Assembly (NCBI RefSeq): GCF_010686655.1
Contig: NZ_JAAGVY010000032.1
Span: forward strand, 1-58,458
Direction of reading: 5' to 3'
DNA: 58,458 bases
DNA from: Cryomorpha ignava
Lineage (GTDB): Bacteria > Bacteroidota > Bacteroidia > Flavobacteriales_D > Cryomorphaceae
How positions within the stretch are numbered: position 1 is the stretch's first letter; each line of letters begins with the position of its first letter. Made by a program: the position numbers and the translations under genes. The notes beneath the pieces are model-generated. The model was not told where the DNA came from. It did not search any database and was given only the letters and a program-made list of their open reading frames with translations. This document shows, piece after piece, positions 36,355 through 44,040 of the stretch.

Positions 36355-36389
36355 AAGAAAAAAGCCCAAAGCATTTCACTTCGGGCTTT
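36355..36389 (-). terminator. Rho-independent terminator of the dodecin gene
   Basis: On the minus strand AAAGCCC pairs with GGGCTTT across a 15-nt loop (36361-36389) and runs into six T. It begins about 24 bases after the stop of the dodecin gene. Confidence 0.7.
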
Positions 36390-36412
36390 ACTTTTAAAGA
36401 GAACTCTTTGAC

Positions 36413-36628
36413 TTATGAAATATCTTTATTAGTTATTTCAAAAGAAATTTTGGCATTAACAGCATAAGAAGATATCTTATTATTCTCAACCTTCGCTTTC
36501 ATATTTTCAATGTAAACAGACTTGATGTTTTTTACTGATTTCGCAGCTTCTGCCACAGCGTTATGCGTAGCGTCGTCAAAACTTTTATTTGATGAGGCTA
36601 TTACTTCAATTACTTTTATGATACTCAT
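36413..36628 (-). CDS. Dodecin family protein
   Basis: The 71-residue protein has the dodecin layout: short N-terminal strand (IIKVIEVIASS), one helix (SFDDATHNAVAEAAKSVK) and two following strands (IKSVYIENMKAKVENNKI, YAVNAKISFEI). Dodecins form hollow 12-mers that bind flavins or related ligands and buffer free flavin. In this copy the strand residue that stacks on flavin in archaeal dodecin is not obvious (the tail reads ITNKDIS), so a calcium- or coenzyme-A-type dodecin is possible. It is monocistronic. Confidence 0.8.
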   Translation of the reverse strand: MSIIKVIEVIASSNKSFDDATHNAVAEAAKSVKNIKSVYIENMKAKVENNKISSYAVNAKISFEITNKDIS

Positions 36629-36835
36629 GTTCGTTTGGGGTTTTAATAAGTGATTAATAAATTAACTTTGTTATGATCTTAACAAAATAAAATATTAAAT
36701 GTTTAGATATTTCTGCTGTGGAGAAACAAGTACAGCCTTGGTTTTTTTGCTAACAAAATGTGCTGTGAAAAAAAATCATTTATCAGAACAAGTTTATTTT
36801 ATAAATTACAAACCACCCGAAAAAGAAAAAACGCT

Positions 36836-37330
36836 ATGGAATTATACATCGAACAATTAACTACCCTATACCGGATAGCAATAGCGATGGTGCTCTGCGG
36901 AATTATTGGCTTTGAAAGAGAACAATTGGGGAAACCCGCAGGTCTTCGCACAAATATGATTATTGGTGGTGCTTCGTGTTTGATCGTTTCCATTACGCTT
37001 CCGCTAATAGACCATCTTGAAGTTGCCAATGCCACAGAAATAGTGCGCACAGATCCAATACGCTTGCTTCAGGCATTGGTAGTCGGTATAAGCTTTATCG
37101 GGGCGGGAACAATTATAAAAGGTTCTGGCAAAAAAATTAGTGGACTTACCACGGCCGCAACGCTTTTGTTTTCTATGGGTGTAGGAATTGCCGTAGCTAT
37201 TGAGCAGTATATTATCGCAGTTGGCGTTACCCTGATCATTCTATTCGTAAACTTTATTGTCCGCAAATTGTCATTTAAGTTTACCAATAAGGACAGAACC
37301 TCTAGAAACGGAATCAATGAAAAAGAATGA
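36836..37330 (+). CDS. MgtC/SapB family membrane protein
   Basis: From ATG 36836 the protein has 164 residues and four or more membrane helices (IAIAMVLCGIIGFER, IIGGASCLIVSITLPLI, LQALVVGISFIGAGTIIKG, TTAATLLFSMGVGIAVAIEQYIIAVG). The FEREQLGKPAGLRTNMIIGG segment is the typical MgtC motif. An upstream ATG at 36758 would add 26 basic residues that break the usual start, so I prefer 36836. MgtC proteins are linked to low Mg2+, survival stress and ATP synthase control. The 3' end overlaps the acyl-CoA dehydrogenase gene by 14 bases. Confidence 0.85.
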   Translation: MELYIEQLTTLYRIAIAMVLCGIIGFEREQLGKPAGLRTNMIIGGASCLIVSITLPLIDHLEVANATEIVRTDPIRLLQALVVGISFIGAGTIIKGSGKKISGLTTAATLLFSMGVGIAVAIEQYIIAVGVTLIILFVNFIVRKLSFKFTNKDRTSRNGINEKE

Positions 37331-38678
37331 CGAAGAAGACAATGACGGAATTTTTTCAATGTTTAAAGGCTTTGACTTTTCAAAACTCAAAGCCATAAGC
37401 CAGCATATTGATTTAAAAGAGGTTTTCAGCTCCTTATCAAAGATGAATAAAACTCAGCTTTATGAACTTTCAAAAGCCCTTAAAGCAGGGAATTATAATT
37501 ATAAAAAGCCTGAAATAAACGGCGACTTCTATGACTTGAGCGACCTCCTAACCCCTGAAGAGCGTGAAGTGCAGCTCAAAGTGCGCAAGTTTATGAACGA
37601 TGAGGTAAAGCCCATTGCCAATGAATTTTGGAATAAGGGCGAGTTCCCGATGCATTTGATTCCAAAAATGGCCGAGTTAAATATTTGTGGTGTTCCACTG
37701 GCTGGTCATGGCTGCCCAAATCACAGCTATGTATTGGAAGGGATCATTGCTATGGAAATGGCGCGGGTAGATACTTCGATAAGTACTTTTTTCGGAGTCC
37801 AAAGCGGGCTTGCAATGGGTTCCATATACCATTGCGGAAGTGAAGAGCAGCAGGCTAAATGGCTTCCGCGAATGCAGAAGATGGAAATTTTGGGCGCTTT
37901 TGGTTTAACCGAACCTTTGGTAGGATCTGCAGTGGCCGGAGGGCTAACAACAAAAGCGCGCCGCGAAGGTGAAACCTGGATATTAAACGGAGAGAAAAAA
38001 TGGATTGGAAATGCCACTTTCGCCGATTTTACAATAATCTGGGCACAGGATGAAGAAGATGACCAAATAAAAGGATTTATCGTTGAAAAGAATAACCCCG
38101 GATTTCACGCAGAAAAGATGAAAAACAAGATGTCGCTACGAACTGTGCAAAATGCCTTGATAACACTCAATAATTGTGAGGTAAGCGAAGAAAACAGGTT
38201 GCAACGTGCAGATTCTTTCAAAGATACGTCTCGCGTTTTGCGCGCTACACGTGCCGGCGTGGCTTGGCAGGCAGTGGGCTGTGCCAGAGGAGCGTACGAA
38301 AATGCGCTGGCTTATACTATGGAAAGGAAACAATTTGGAAAGCCAATCGCGTCTTTTCAGCTAATTCAAGATCAGCTGGTGCAAATGCTCAACGCCCTTA
38401 CATCTATGCAAACCCTGGTTATGCGCTTATCACAACTTCAAGATGCCGGTAAAATGACCGATGCCCAAGCTTCTTTGGCAAAAGTGTCGTGCACAACTCA
38501 CACGCGCGAAATTGTAGATATAGCCCGAGGAATTATGGGTGGAAACGGAATTTTATTGGAATACAATGTTGCCCGGTTTGTAGCCGATGCAGAAGCGCTT
38601 TATTCTTATGAGGGAACTAAGGAGATCAACTCGCTGATAGTGGGAAGAGAGATAACCGGGATTAGTGCTTTTGTTTAA
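37317..38678 (+). CDS. Acyl-CoA dehydrogenase (glutaryl-CoA-dehydrogenase-like)
   Basis: From ATG 37317 the protein has 453 residues. An earlier ATG at 37257 would add 20 unlikely residues inside the previous gene. The N-terminal 60 residues are unusual and basic (KFMNDEVKPIANEFWNKGEF starts the typical domain). Later marks are AFGLTEPLVGSAVAGGL (flavin-binding turn), IANGEKKWIGNATFADF-like segment, RVAWQAVGCARGAYENAL, and YEGTKEINSLIVGREITG at the C-terminus, with the catalytic Glu in YEGT. It oxidises an acyl-CoA with FAD and passes electrons to ETF. Substrate unknown. It is translationally coupled to the MgtC-like gene. Confidence 0.88.
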   Translation: MKKNDEEDNDGIFSMFKGFDFSKLKAISQHIDLKEVFSSLSKMNKTQLYELSKALKAGNYNYKKPEINGDFYDLSDLLTPEEREVQLKVRKFMNDEVKPIANEFWNKGEFPMHLIPKMAELNICGVPLAGHGCPNHSYVLEGIIAMEMARVDTSISTFFGVQSGLAMGSIYHCGSEEQQAKWLPRMQKMEILGAFGLTEPLVGSAVAGGLTTKARREGETWILNGEKKWIGNATFADFTIIWAQDEEDDQIKGFIVEKNNPGFHAEKMKNKMSLRTVQNALITLNNCEVSEENRLQRADSFKDTSRVLRATRAGVAWQAVGCARGAYENALAYTMERKQFGKPIASFQLIQDQLVQMLNALTSMQTLVMRLSQLQDAGKMTDAQASLAKVSCTTHTREIVDIARGIMGGNGILLEYNVARFVADAEALYSYEGTKEINSLIVGREITGISAFV

Positions 38679-38748
38679 AATGTGAAAGATTCAGATTGCA
38701 ATACATTAGTAATGATAATTTTATTTTACACAGAATTTAAACTTCTTA

Positions 38749-39029
38749 GTGCCAGAGGCACGACATTTATTTTAGCCCCGGATTTCAATCCGGGGTCAAA
38801 TAGAAACAAATCACAAAAGTGCCAGAGGTACGACAGTTTTTGCTTCAAACTGATTCGATAGAAGAAATTTCATCCGGTGGCATAGTTTGCATTTCTATTT
38901 ATTGAATTTAAATCTCAATGAAACTTCAATTTGTAATAACTGTCGTGCCGATGGCACTTAGCTTTTTAATGCTATTTTTAGTCCTTGGGTTAAAACCCAA
39001 GGCTAAAATAACGGTAGTGCCTTCAGCAC
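38749..39029. mobile_element. Transposase-less REP-doublet element related to the IS200-like copy
   Basis: REP hairpins GTGCC-AGA-GGCAC lie at 38749-38761 and 38819-38831 (second ends GGTAC) with a 20-nt hairpin at 38776-38795. In opposite orientation there are GTGCC-GAT-GGCAC at 38945-38957, a 20-nt hairpin at 38983-39002 and GTGCC-TTC-AGCAC at 39017-39029. Spacing equals that of the 8.6-9.4 kb element (27 nt from REP edge to hairpin; 70-73 nt between REPs), but the 110 bases between the halves hold no transposase. It is probably a non-autonomous relic. It fills much of the gap 38679-39198, which has no gene. Confidence 0.75.
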
Positions 39030-39198
39030 TAATAAATATTCAAAGAAGTATTAAATCACAACGCGTTCTTTAATGCCAGTTAAAAAGACATTCACCATAT
39101 GGATCATCTCTCGTCTTCTATCCCAACTAAAAAACACCTGCCACCTCCAATCGTATAATCCTATTCGTTATTTTTAGCGCTCCACTTTAATCACACCC

Positions 39199-39708
39199 AT
39201 GAAAAAAATATTTTTAATCATATCAATTACCTTGATCTCTGCTTGGTGCATTGGTCAGGAGAATTTTGAAAACACCTTAAAGTACTCCGAAACGGAAGCA
39301 AGTCCAAAAGCCAAATTACAAGACTTAGCCTGGATTGCAGGTCATTGGAAAGGCAAAGCGATGGGCGGAGAAATTGAAGAAGTCTGGACTCCCGCACTTG
39401 GTGGCTCGATGATGGGTTCTTTTAAACTCGTAGCCGATGGAAAAGTGCTATTTTACGAACTCGAAACGATAACAGAAGAGAATGAAACCCTGATTTTGCG
39501 TATTAAACACTTCAGTGATGACCTAAAAGGCTGGGAAGAAAAAGATGAGACCGAAGATTTTAAACTTGTAAAATTAACAGAAGGCGCTGCATATTTCGAT
39601 CAGCTAACTTTTAAAAAAGTAGGTGATGATTTACTTAATATCTACATAGTAATTGCAACTGAAAAAGGAGAAGAACAAGTGCTTTTTCAATATAAACGGG
39701 TAAAATAG
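39199..39708 (+). CDS. Secreted DUF6265 family protein
   Basis: The 169-residue protein has a signal peptide (KKIFLIISITLISAWCIGQ) and a DUF6265 domain: LQDLAWIAGHWKGKAMGGEIEEVW (residues about 41-64), GGSMMGSFKLVADGK, LRIKHFSDDLKGWEEK and AAYFDQLTFKK. Such proteins form a lipocalin-like barrel, but no ligand is known. The gene stands 1 base before the start of the 39710 frame and about 34 before the preferred start of the dipeptidyl-peptidase gene, so the two are probably co-transcribed. Confidence 0.8.
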   Translation: MKKIFLIISITLISAWCIGQENFENTLKYSETEASPKAKLQDLAWIAGHWKGKAMGGEIEEVWTPALGGSMMGSFKLVADGKVLFYELETITEENETLILRIKHFSDDLKGWEEKDETEDFKLVKLTEGAAYFDQLTFKKVGDDLLNIYIVIATEKGEEQVLFQYKRVK

Positions 39709-39742
39709 AATGACTGAATTTATTTCGATAACATTTTTAAAT

Positions 39743-41593
39743 ATGATATATACCAAAAATCTTTTTTCCATCCTCTTCTTGTATTTCCTGATTCCGGCTA
39801 TCTCGTTTGCGCAAGATCAATTACAAGAGAATGCATCCAAAGCCTCACCGGTGATTGAAAATGGCGAAGCACAAATTGTAGAGGCTTTTAGCAATCCCGA
39901 CAACTGGATTAGAGAAGACCTATGGGTAGAAACCGAATTTGATTCTGATGAAGACGGCAAGCCTGACAGAATGCATGTGGATGTAACGCGCCCAAAACAA
40001 ACTGAAACAGAAGGACTCAAACTTCCTGTGGTTTACAATTCCAGCCCCTATTTTGCCGGTGTAGCCGAAGATGTGAATGGACTTTTCTGGGATGTACATG
40101 TTGAGCTCGGCGAAACGGCTCCAGAACGCGTTCACCCCGAAGTGGTAAGAACCGGTAAGCGTCCAATCATTTCAAGTGCGCATATTTCTACCTGGGTACC
40201 GCGCGGGTATATTGTTGTGCACTCTTCATCGCCCGGCACCGGTTTGTCTGATGGGTCACCAACTGTTGGTGGCGACAATGAATCGCTCGCTCCCAAAGCA
40301 GTTATTGACTGGCTTGGCGGCCGCGCAAAAGGTTTTACATCCCGCGAGGGCAATGAAACCGTAGAGGCTTATTGGAGTACCGGCAAAGTAGGAATGACCG
40401 GAACTTCGTACAATGGAACTCTTGCATTGGCAGCAGCTACCACCGGCGTGGAAGGTCTGGAAGCGATTATTCCCATTGCACCAAATACTTCGTATTATCA
40501 TTACTACCGTTCAAATGGGTTGGTTCGCTCTCCCGGCGGATATTTGGGCGAAGATATCGATGTACTCTACGATTTTATTCACAGCGGTGATGAATCAAAA
40601 AGGGCAGCGAATAATAAAAGAGTGCGCGATACCGAGATGAAAAACGGAATGGACAGAGAATCGGGCGATTACAATGACTTTTGGGCAGGGCGCGATTATC
40701 TAAACGATATGAAACCCATGAAAGCCGCGATGCTGATGAGCCACGGGTTTAACGATTGGAATGTAATGCCAGAGCACAGCTATCGCATTTACGAAGCTGC
40801 TAAAAAACAAGGAAATCCAGTGCAAATTTTCTATCATCAAAAAGGTCACGGAGGCTCACCGCCAATTAGCATGATGAATCGCTGGTTTACACATTACCTT
40901 TTCGGGATTGACAATGGTGTGGAAAATGATCCCAAAGCATGGATCGTTCGCGAAGATGATACTTCCCCAACTCCGTATGCCGATTTCCCAAATCCCGATG
41001 CCGGCGATGTGAGATTCTATTTAAGCGCAGGTGCTCCTGGCCACGGTGGTCTTAGCAGCTCAAAAAGTGAAACAAAAACAAAAGAATCATTCATTGATAA
41101 TTACTCCTTTTCCGGTGGCGCTTTGGCGGAAGCCGATACTTCTACCAATAGATTGATATACGCCACTCCCACACTTTCGCAAGATGTGCATATTTCAGGT
41201 ATACCCAGCGTTACAATTACGCTTTCGAGTAACAAGCCTTCTGCCAATTTATCGGTTTGGTTGGTATCCCTTCCGTGGAATGACCAGATCGGTGCTAAAA
41301 TAACAGACAATATCATAACCCGCGGCTGGGCAGATCCTCAAAACCACAAATCAATAAAAGAAAGTGAGCCGTTGAAGCCGGGTACTTTTTATGAAGTCAG
41401 TTTTGATCTAATGCCCGACGATCAGATTATTCCGGCGGGTCAGAAAATTGGTTTGATGATTTTTTCGAGCGACAAAGAATTCACATTGTGGCCCGAACCG
41501 GGAACTGAATTAACGATTGATTTAGATCGCACGAATTTGATTCTACCCGTTGTTGGTGGAAAAGAGGCATTTAGTAAATCAATCGCCGATTAA
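39743..41593 (+). CDS. Secreted Xaa-Pro dipeptidyl-peptidase-like S15 family protein
   Basis: The start at 39743 gives a clean signal peptide (MIYTKNLFSILFLYFLIPAI ... FAQ) and a 616-residue protein. The S15 core reads VETEFDSDEDGKPDRMHVDV, GYIVVHSSSPGTGLSDG and GKVGMTGTSYNGTLALAA, with the nucleophile Ser in GTSYNG near residue 223; SHGFNDWNVMPEH carries the expected Asp and YHQKGHGGSPP the His. A C-terminal jelly-roll domain follows. Family members cut X-Pro dipeptides or are CocE-type esterases. Periplasmic location is likely. The frame could also start at 39710, with 11 extra residues that spoil the signal. Confidence 0.88.
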   Translation: MIYTKNLFSILFLYFLIPAISFAQDQLQENASKASPVIENGEAQIVEAFSNPDNWIREDLWVETEFDSDEDGKPDRMHVDVTRPKQTETEGLKLPVVYNSSPYFAGVAEDVNGLFWDVHVELGETAPERVHPEVVRTGKRPIISSAHISTWVPRGYIVVHSSSPGTGLSDGSPTVGGDNESLAPKAVIDWLGGRAKGFTSREGNETVEAYWSTGKVGMTGTSYNGTLALAAATTGVEGLEAIIPIAPNTSYYHYYRSNGLVRSPGGYLGEDIDVLYDFIHSGDESKRAANNKRVRDTEMKNGMDRESGDYNDFWAGRDYLNDMKPMKAAMLMSHGFNDWNVMPEHSYRIYEAAKKQGNPVQIFYHQKGHGGSPPISMMNRWFTHYLFGIDNGVENDPKAWIVREDDTSPTPYADFPNPDAGDVRFYLSAGAPGHGGLSSSKSETKTKESFIDNYSFSGGALAEADTSTNRLIYATPTLSQDVHISGIPSVTITLSSNKPSANLSVWLVSLPWNDQIGAKITDNIITRGWADPQNHKSIKESEPLKPGTFYEVSFDLMPDDQIIPAGQKIGLMIFSSDKEFTLWPEPGTELTIDLDRTNLILPVVGGKEAFSKSIAD

Positions 41594-41730
41594 TTATTGA
41601 AATGTTAAGAGATAACAATACAATTAGGAATACAATAAAGATTGTAAACATATTCTCTTAATGTAGCGTTATAGATTTAAAGTCCGTAACTTTCGGAAGT
41701 TGAAATTTTAACGCTATTAAATTAAATCAA

Positions 41731-41928
41731 ATGGCCAGTTTTAATCAATTCTATTTTATCGGTAAGATCGGGATGATTTTCACTATCATATTCCATCTTA
41801 TCTCTACGCTTCTCTCCGAAGTTTCTCACGGGCTATTTGCAGTCCTCTACATCATTTTTGGTATTATGCTCACTTTTGGCTCGGGTAAAACCCGCAAACT
41901 TGAGCGAGTGCGAGTGAGAAGGAAATAG
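41731..41928 (+). CDS. Small two-helix membrane protein (65 aa)
   Basis: A 65-codon frame starts at ATG 41731 after an AT-rich 137-base gap. It has two hydrophobic segments (IGMIFTIIFHLISTLL and LFAVLYIIFGIMLTF) and a basic tail (KTRKLERVRVRRK) placing the C-terminus inside. I recognise no family. A strand of tandem words (TTCTTGGTTTTTAG) follows the stop. Codon use looks natural. It may be a real small membrane protein, but no partner gene is evident. Confidence 0.5.
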   Translation: MASFNQFYFIGKIGMIFTIIFHLISTLLSEVSHGLFAVLYIIFGIMLTFGSGKTRKLERVRVRRK

Positions 41929-42105
41929 TCCCGAAGTTCTTGGTTTTTAGTTCTTGGTTTTTAGACTGTTGAGCTATATACTTTTCTTTGGTAAGCTCAA
42001 ATGCACTTTCTTTATTCGTATACTCACAGTAATTTTTTGTTTAGCGTTTAAATCTTTTAAAAGGTCTTGCTCCGCTGCTTAAAACAACAATGAGATGCTA
42101 TCGGG

Positions 42106-42498
42106 TTAAATCAGAAAGCTAACTTGAGAAAGTTCCCGACCAATTTCGTGAACTCCCTTTAAAATTCGTTTTGTTCGAGTTGGTGAAGGCTTTTTTGTTC
42201 TCTTAATATACTGGGCAAGGAGGCTTTGATTCATACCAATACGTTCTGAAAGAGCCTTTGCATTTATTACTTTGTAGAAATCAAAAAAGCTCTGTAGATC
42301 GTATCCAAATTTTATTTCTTCCAGGCTAAATTCAAATCCCTCATCTTCAAATGCGAGACTAAGAGCTTCCAAAATATTGGTTTATAGCGCTTGATAATCT
42401 TCAGCTTCGGTTGCAATAAATTTCTCTTTAAATACAGCGGTGGCGATGTATCCGATATCCTCTTTAGTAACGACAATCTTTATTTTTGGTTTCATCAT
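42106..42498 (-). pseudogene. HicB-like antitoxin with one in-frame stop
   Basis: From ATG 42498 (MMKPKIKIVVTKEDIGYIAT) the frame reads a typical HicB-type N-terminal domain up to EDYQAL, then TAA at 42384-42382, and continues in the same frame with TNILEALSLAFEDEG. The C-terminal half holds an XRE helix-turn-helix (LSERIGMNQSLLAQYIKRTKKPS). Most HicB relatives have Lys here, so a single AAA-to-TAA change is likely. A TTG at 42372 could restart the C-terminal half. No HicA toxin was found next to it. Confidence 0.6.
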
Positions 42499-42549
42499 CT
42501 TTTTTCTGTTTTAATGTTTGCCTGTTTTAAAGTAGCTCTTAACCAACTA

Positions 42550-43668
42550 TCAGATTCCAATCACAGCATTGATCTTTTCCCACATCTCATCGTGAAAAAT
42601 TAAGGGCACTGCACCATTATCGGGTACAGTTCCCATTCGAATGACCACCATATTTTTACTCGGAATTACATTTACAAACTGGCCATTTTTACCCAAGGCG
42701 GCAAAAAGATCTTCAGGGGCATTTGGCGAAAGTGACGTATTAAATGATAAAGGGAGCGATGGTAAAATAATTGATTCTTTTCCGTTAAGCCAAGTGAGAT
42801 AGCCATAAGACGGATTTAAATCTTGCGAAGAATTAGTCATAGCCGTAAAATAAGCAATATCATTTAGCACTGAATCGGTATCCCACACACCCTTATTCAG
42901 CAAAAGCAAACCAAATCGTGCGGCATCGCGGGCAGTGCTCCAATACACATTATTGTACTCTTGTGAAATCCAACTCCCACTCATACCTACCTTATTTTCA
43001 ATGCTCTGATCGCAATAAGCATTGTACGATAACCCTGAGGCATTGCCCACTACCGATTCTAAAAGTGTATAAGGAGCGTTGTAATAATACCACTCGGTGC
43101 CGGCATCAGTTTTATACTGAAGGCATTCCGAATCGGTACAATCAATGCTTCCAAAGAAGTAATCCAGCCCGCTCGTCATGGTTAGCTGGTTTTTAATTAA
43201 AATCAGATCTTCTTTTTCTTGCGGCATATTCGTCCAGCCATTTCCCAAATAAGTTGAAGTCTTATCGTTGATATCGAGCAAACCCTCCTGCTGCGCAATT
43301 CCGGTAATCATGGCAGTGAGCGTTTTCCCGGCGGAAGCCCAATACCATTTCGAATCAGCCGTAAAAGCTGCATTGCCGATAATATTATTTCCCCAGTACT
43401 TTTCGGTAACTATTTTCCCGTTTTGTAAAACGATAAAAGCCCGGGTTTCATTAGTTTCTAAAAAATCATAAAGCGCTGTTAGCGCTGTTGTATCCCAACC
43501 GGCAGTGGCAAAACTCATTGTATCCCATTCATTTCCCGCAACGGGCGGAAAGTACATTTGTTCTACTGGTTGATCTGGAGCGGGAGCTGGAATTGCCGAT
43601 TCATCGTCTTTCTTGCAAGAAAATGCGATGAATATCAAGGCGATAATTATTAGGTAATTTGCTTTCAT
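42550..43668 (-). CDS. Serine hydrolase lipoprotein (beta-lactamase / class C-like)
   Basis: The 372-residue protein begins with a lipoprotein signal (IIALIFIAFSCKKDD; Cys at residue 18). It has the class C pattern: S112-A-G-K115 (WYWASAGKTL), the Y-x-N-like WYYYNAPYTL near residue 190, and a late HxG-like region near 350. Catalysis uses the acyl-Ser at 112. Such lipoproteins are often esterases or D-Ala-D-Ala-type peptidases rather than resistance enzymes. Anchored in the outer or inner membrane and facing the periplasm. Substrate unknown. Confidence 0.85.
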   Translation of the reverse strand: MKANYLIIIALIFIAFSCKKDDESAIPAPAPDQPVEQMYFPPVAGNEWDTMSFATAGWDTTALTALYDFLETNETRAFIVLQNGKIVTEKYWGNNIIGNAAFTADSKWYWASAGKTLTAMITGIAQQEGLLDINDKTSTYLGNGWTNMPQEKEDLILIKNQLTMTSGLDYFFGSIDCTDSECLQYKTDAGTEWYYYNAPYTLLESVVGNASGLSYNAYCDQSIENKVGMSGSWISQEYNNVYWSTARDAARFGLLLLNKGVWDTDSVLNDIAYFTAMTNSSQDLNPSYGYLTWLNGKESIILPSLPLSFNTSLSPNAPEDLFAALGKNGQFVNVIPSKNMVVIRMGTVPDNGAVPLIFHDEMWEKINAVIGI

Positions 43669-43733
43669 GGAGCTTTGACAATTTATTTTTGAAAAGGTTT
43701 AAAAGGTTTGGAGCAGAGGTTGCACGTCGCCCA

Positions 43734-43962
43734 GGCTCGCGTCGAGTCGCCGCCGCCAAGCTGTTAGCTTGTAGATTTCTTGTCCGGCGTCCCGCCGGGT
43801 TTTAATTTATAGTGAGGCACCTAAGGTTAAAAGAAAAATTAAAATTCATTTTCATTATTAACTCTTCGATTCAGATTTATTCACTGTGAACCTGGCGGGA
43901 CGCCAGACAAAAACAGCCTCGCCCCCAGCTTTGCTGTTTACGAGCACGGCGGGACGCGAGCC
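43734..43962. repeat. MITE-like element with long imperfect inverted repeats
   Basis: The left half (from GGCTCGCGTC at 43734 to CCGGCGTCCCGCCGGGTT near 43801) and the right half (AACCTGGCGGGACGCCAG near 43890 to GACGCGAGCC at 43962) are imperfect reverse complements over about 70 bases, with the hairpin core GGCGTCCCGCC in both. About 90 AT-rich bases lie between. No gene is encoded. It sits between the serine hydrolase and the T9SS protein and is followed by simple GCTTG-type repeats near 44005-44035. Confidence 0.65.
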
Positions 43963-44040
43963 AGAGAGAGGTGCATCCGCGACTCAACTATGTCCCAACT
44001 TCCGGCTTGCGGCTTGCAGCTTAAAGCTTGAGGCTCTTCA

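Noticed and set aside
37257-37316. Upstream start of the acyl-CoA dehydrogenase
   Set aside because: The extra 20 residues lie inside the MgtC-like gene and do not look like the family N-terminus.
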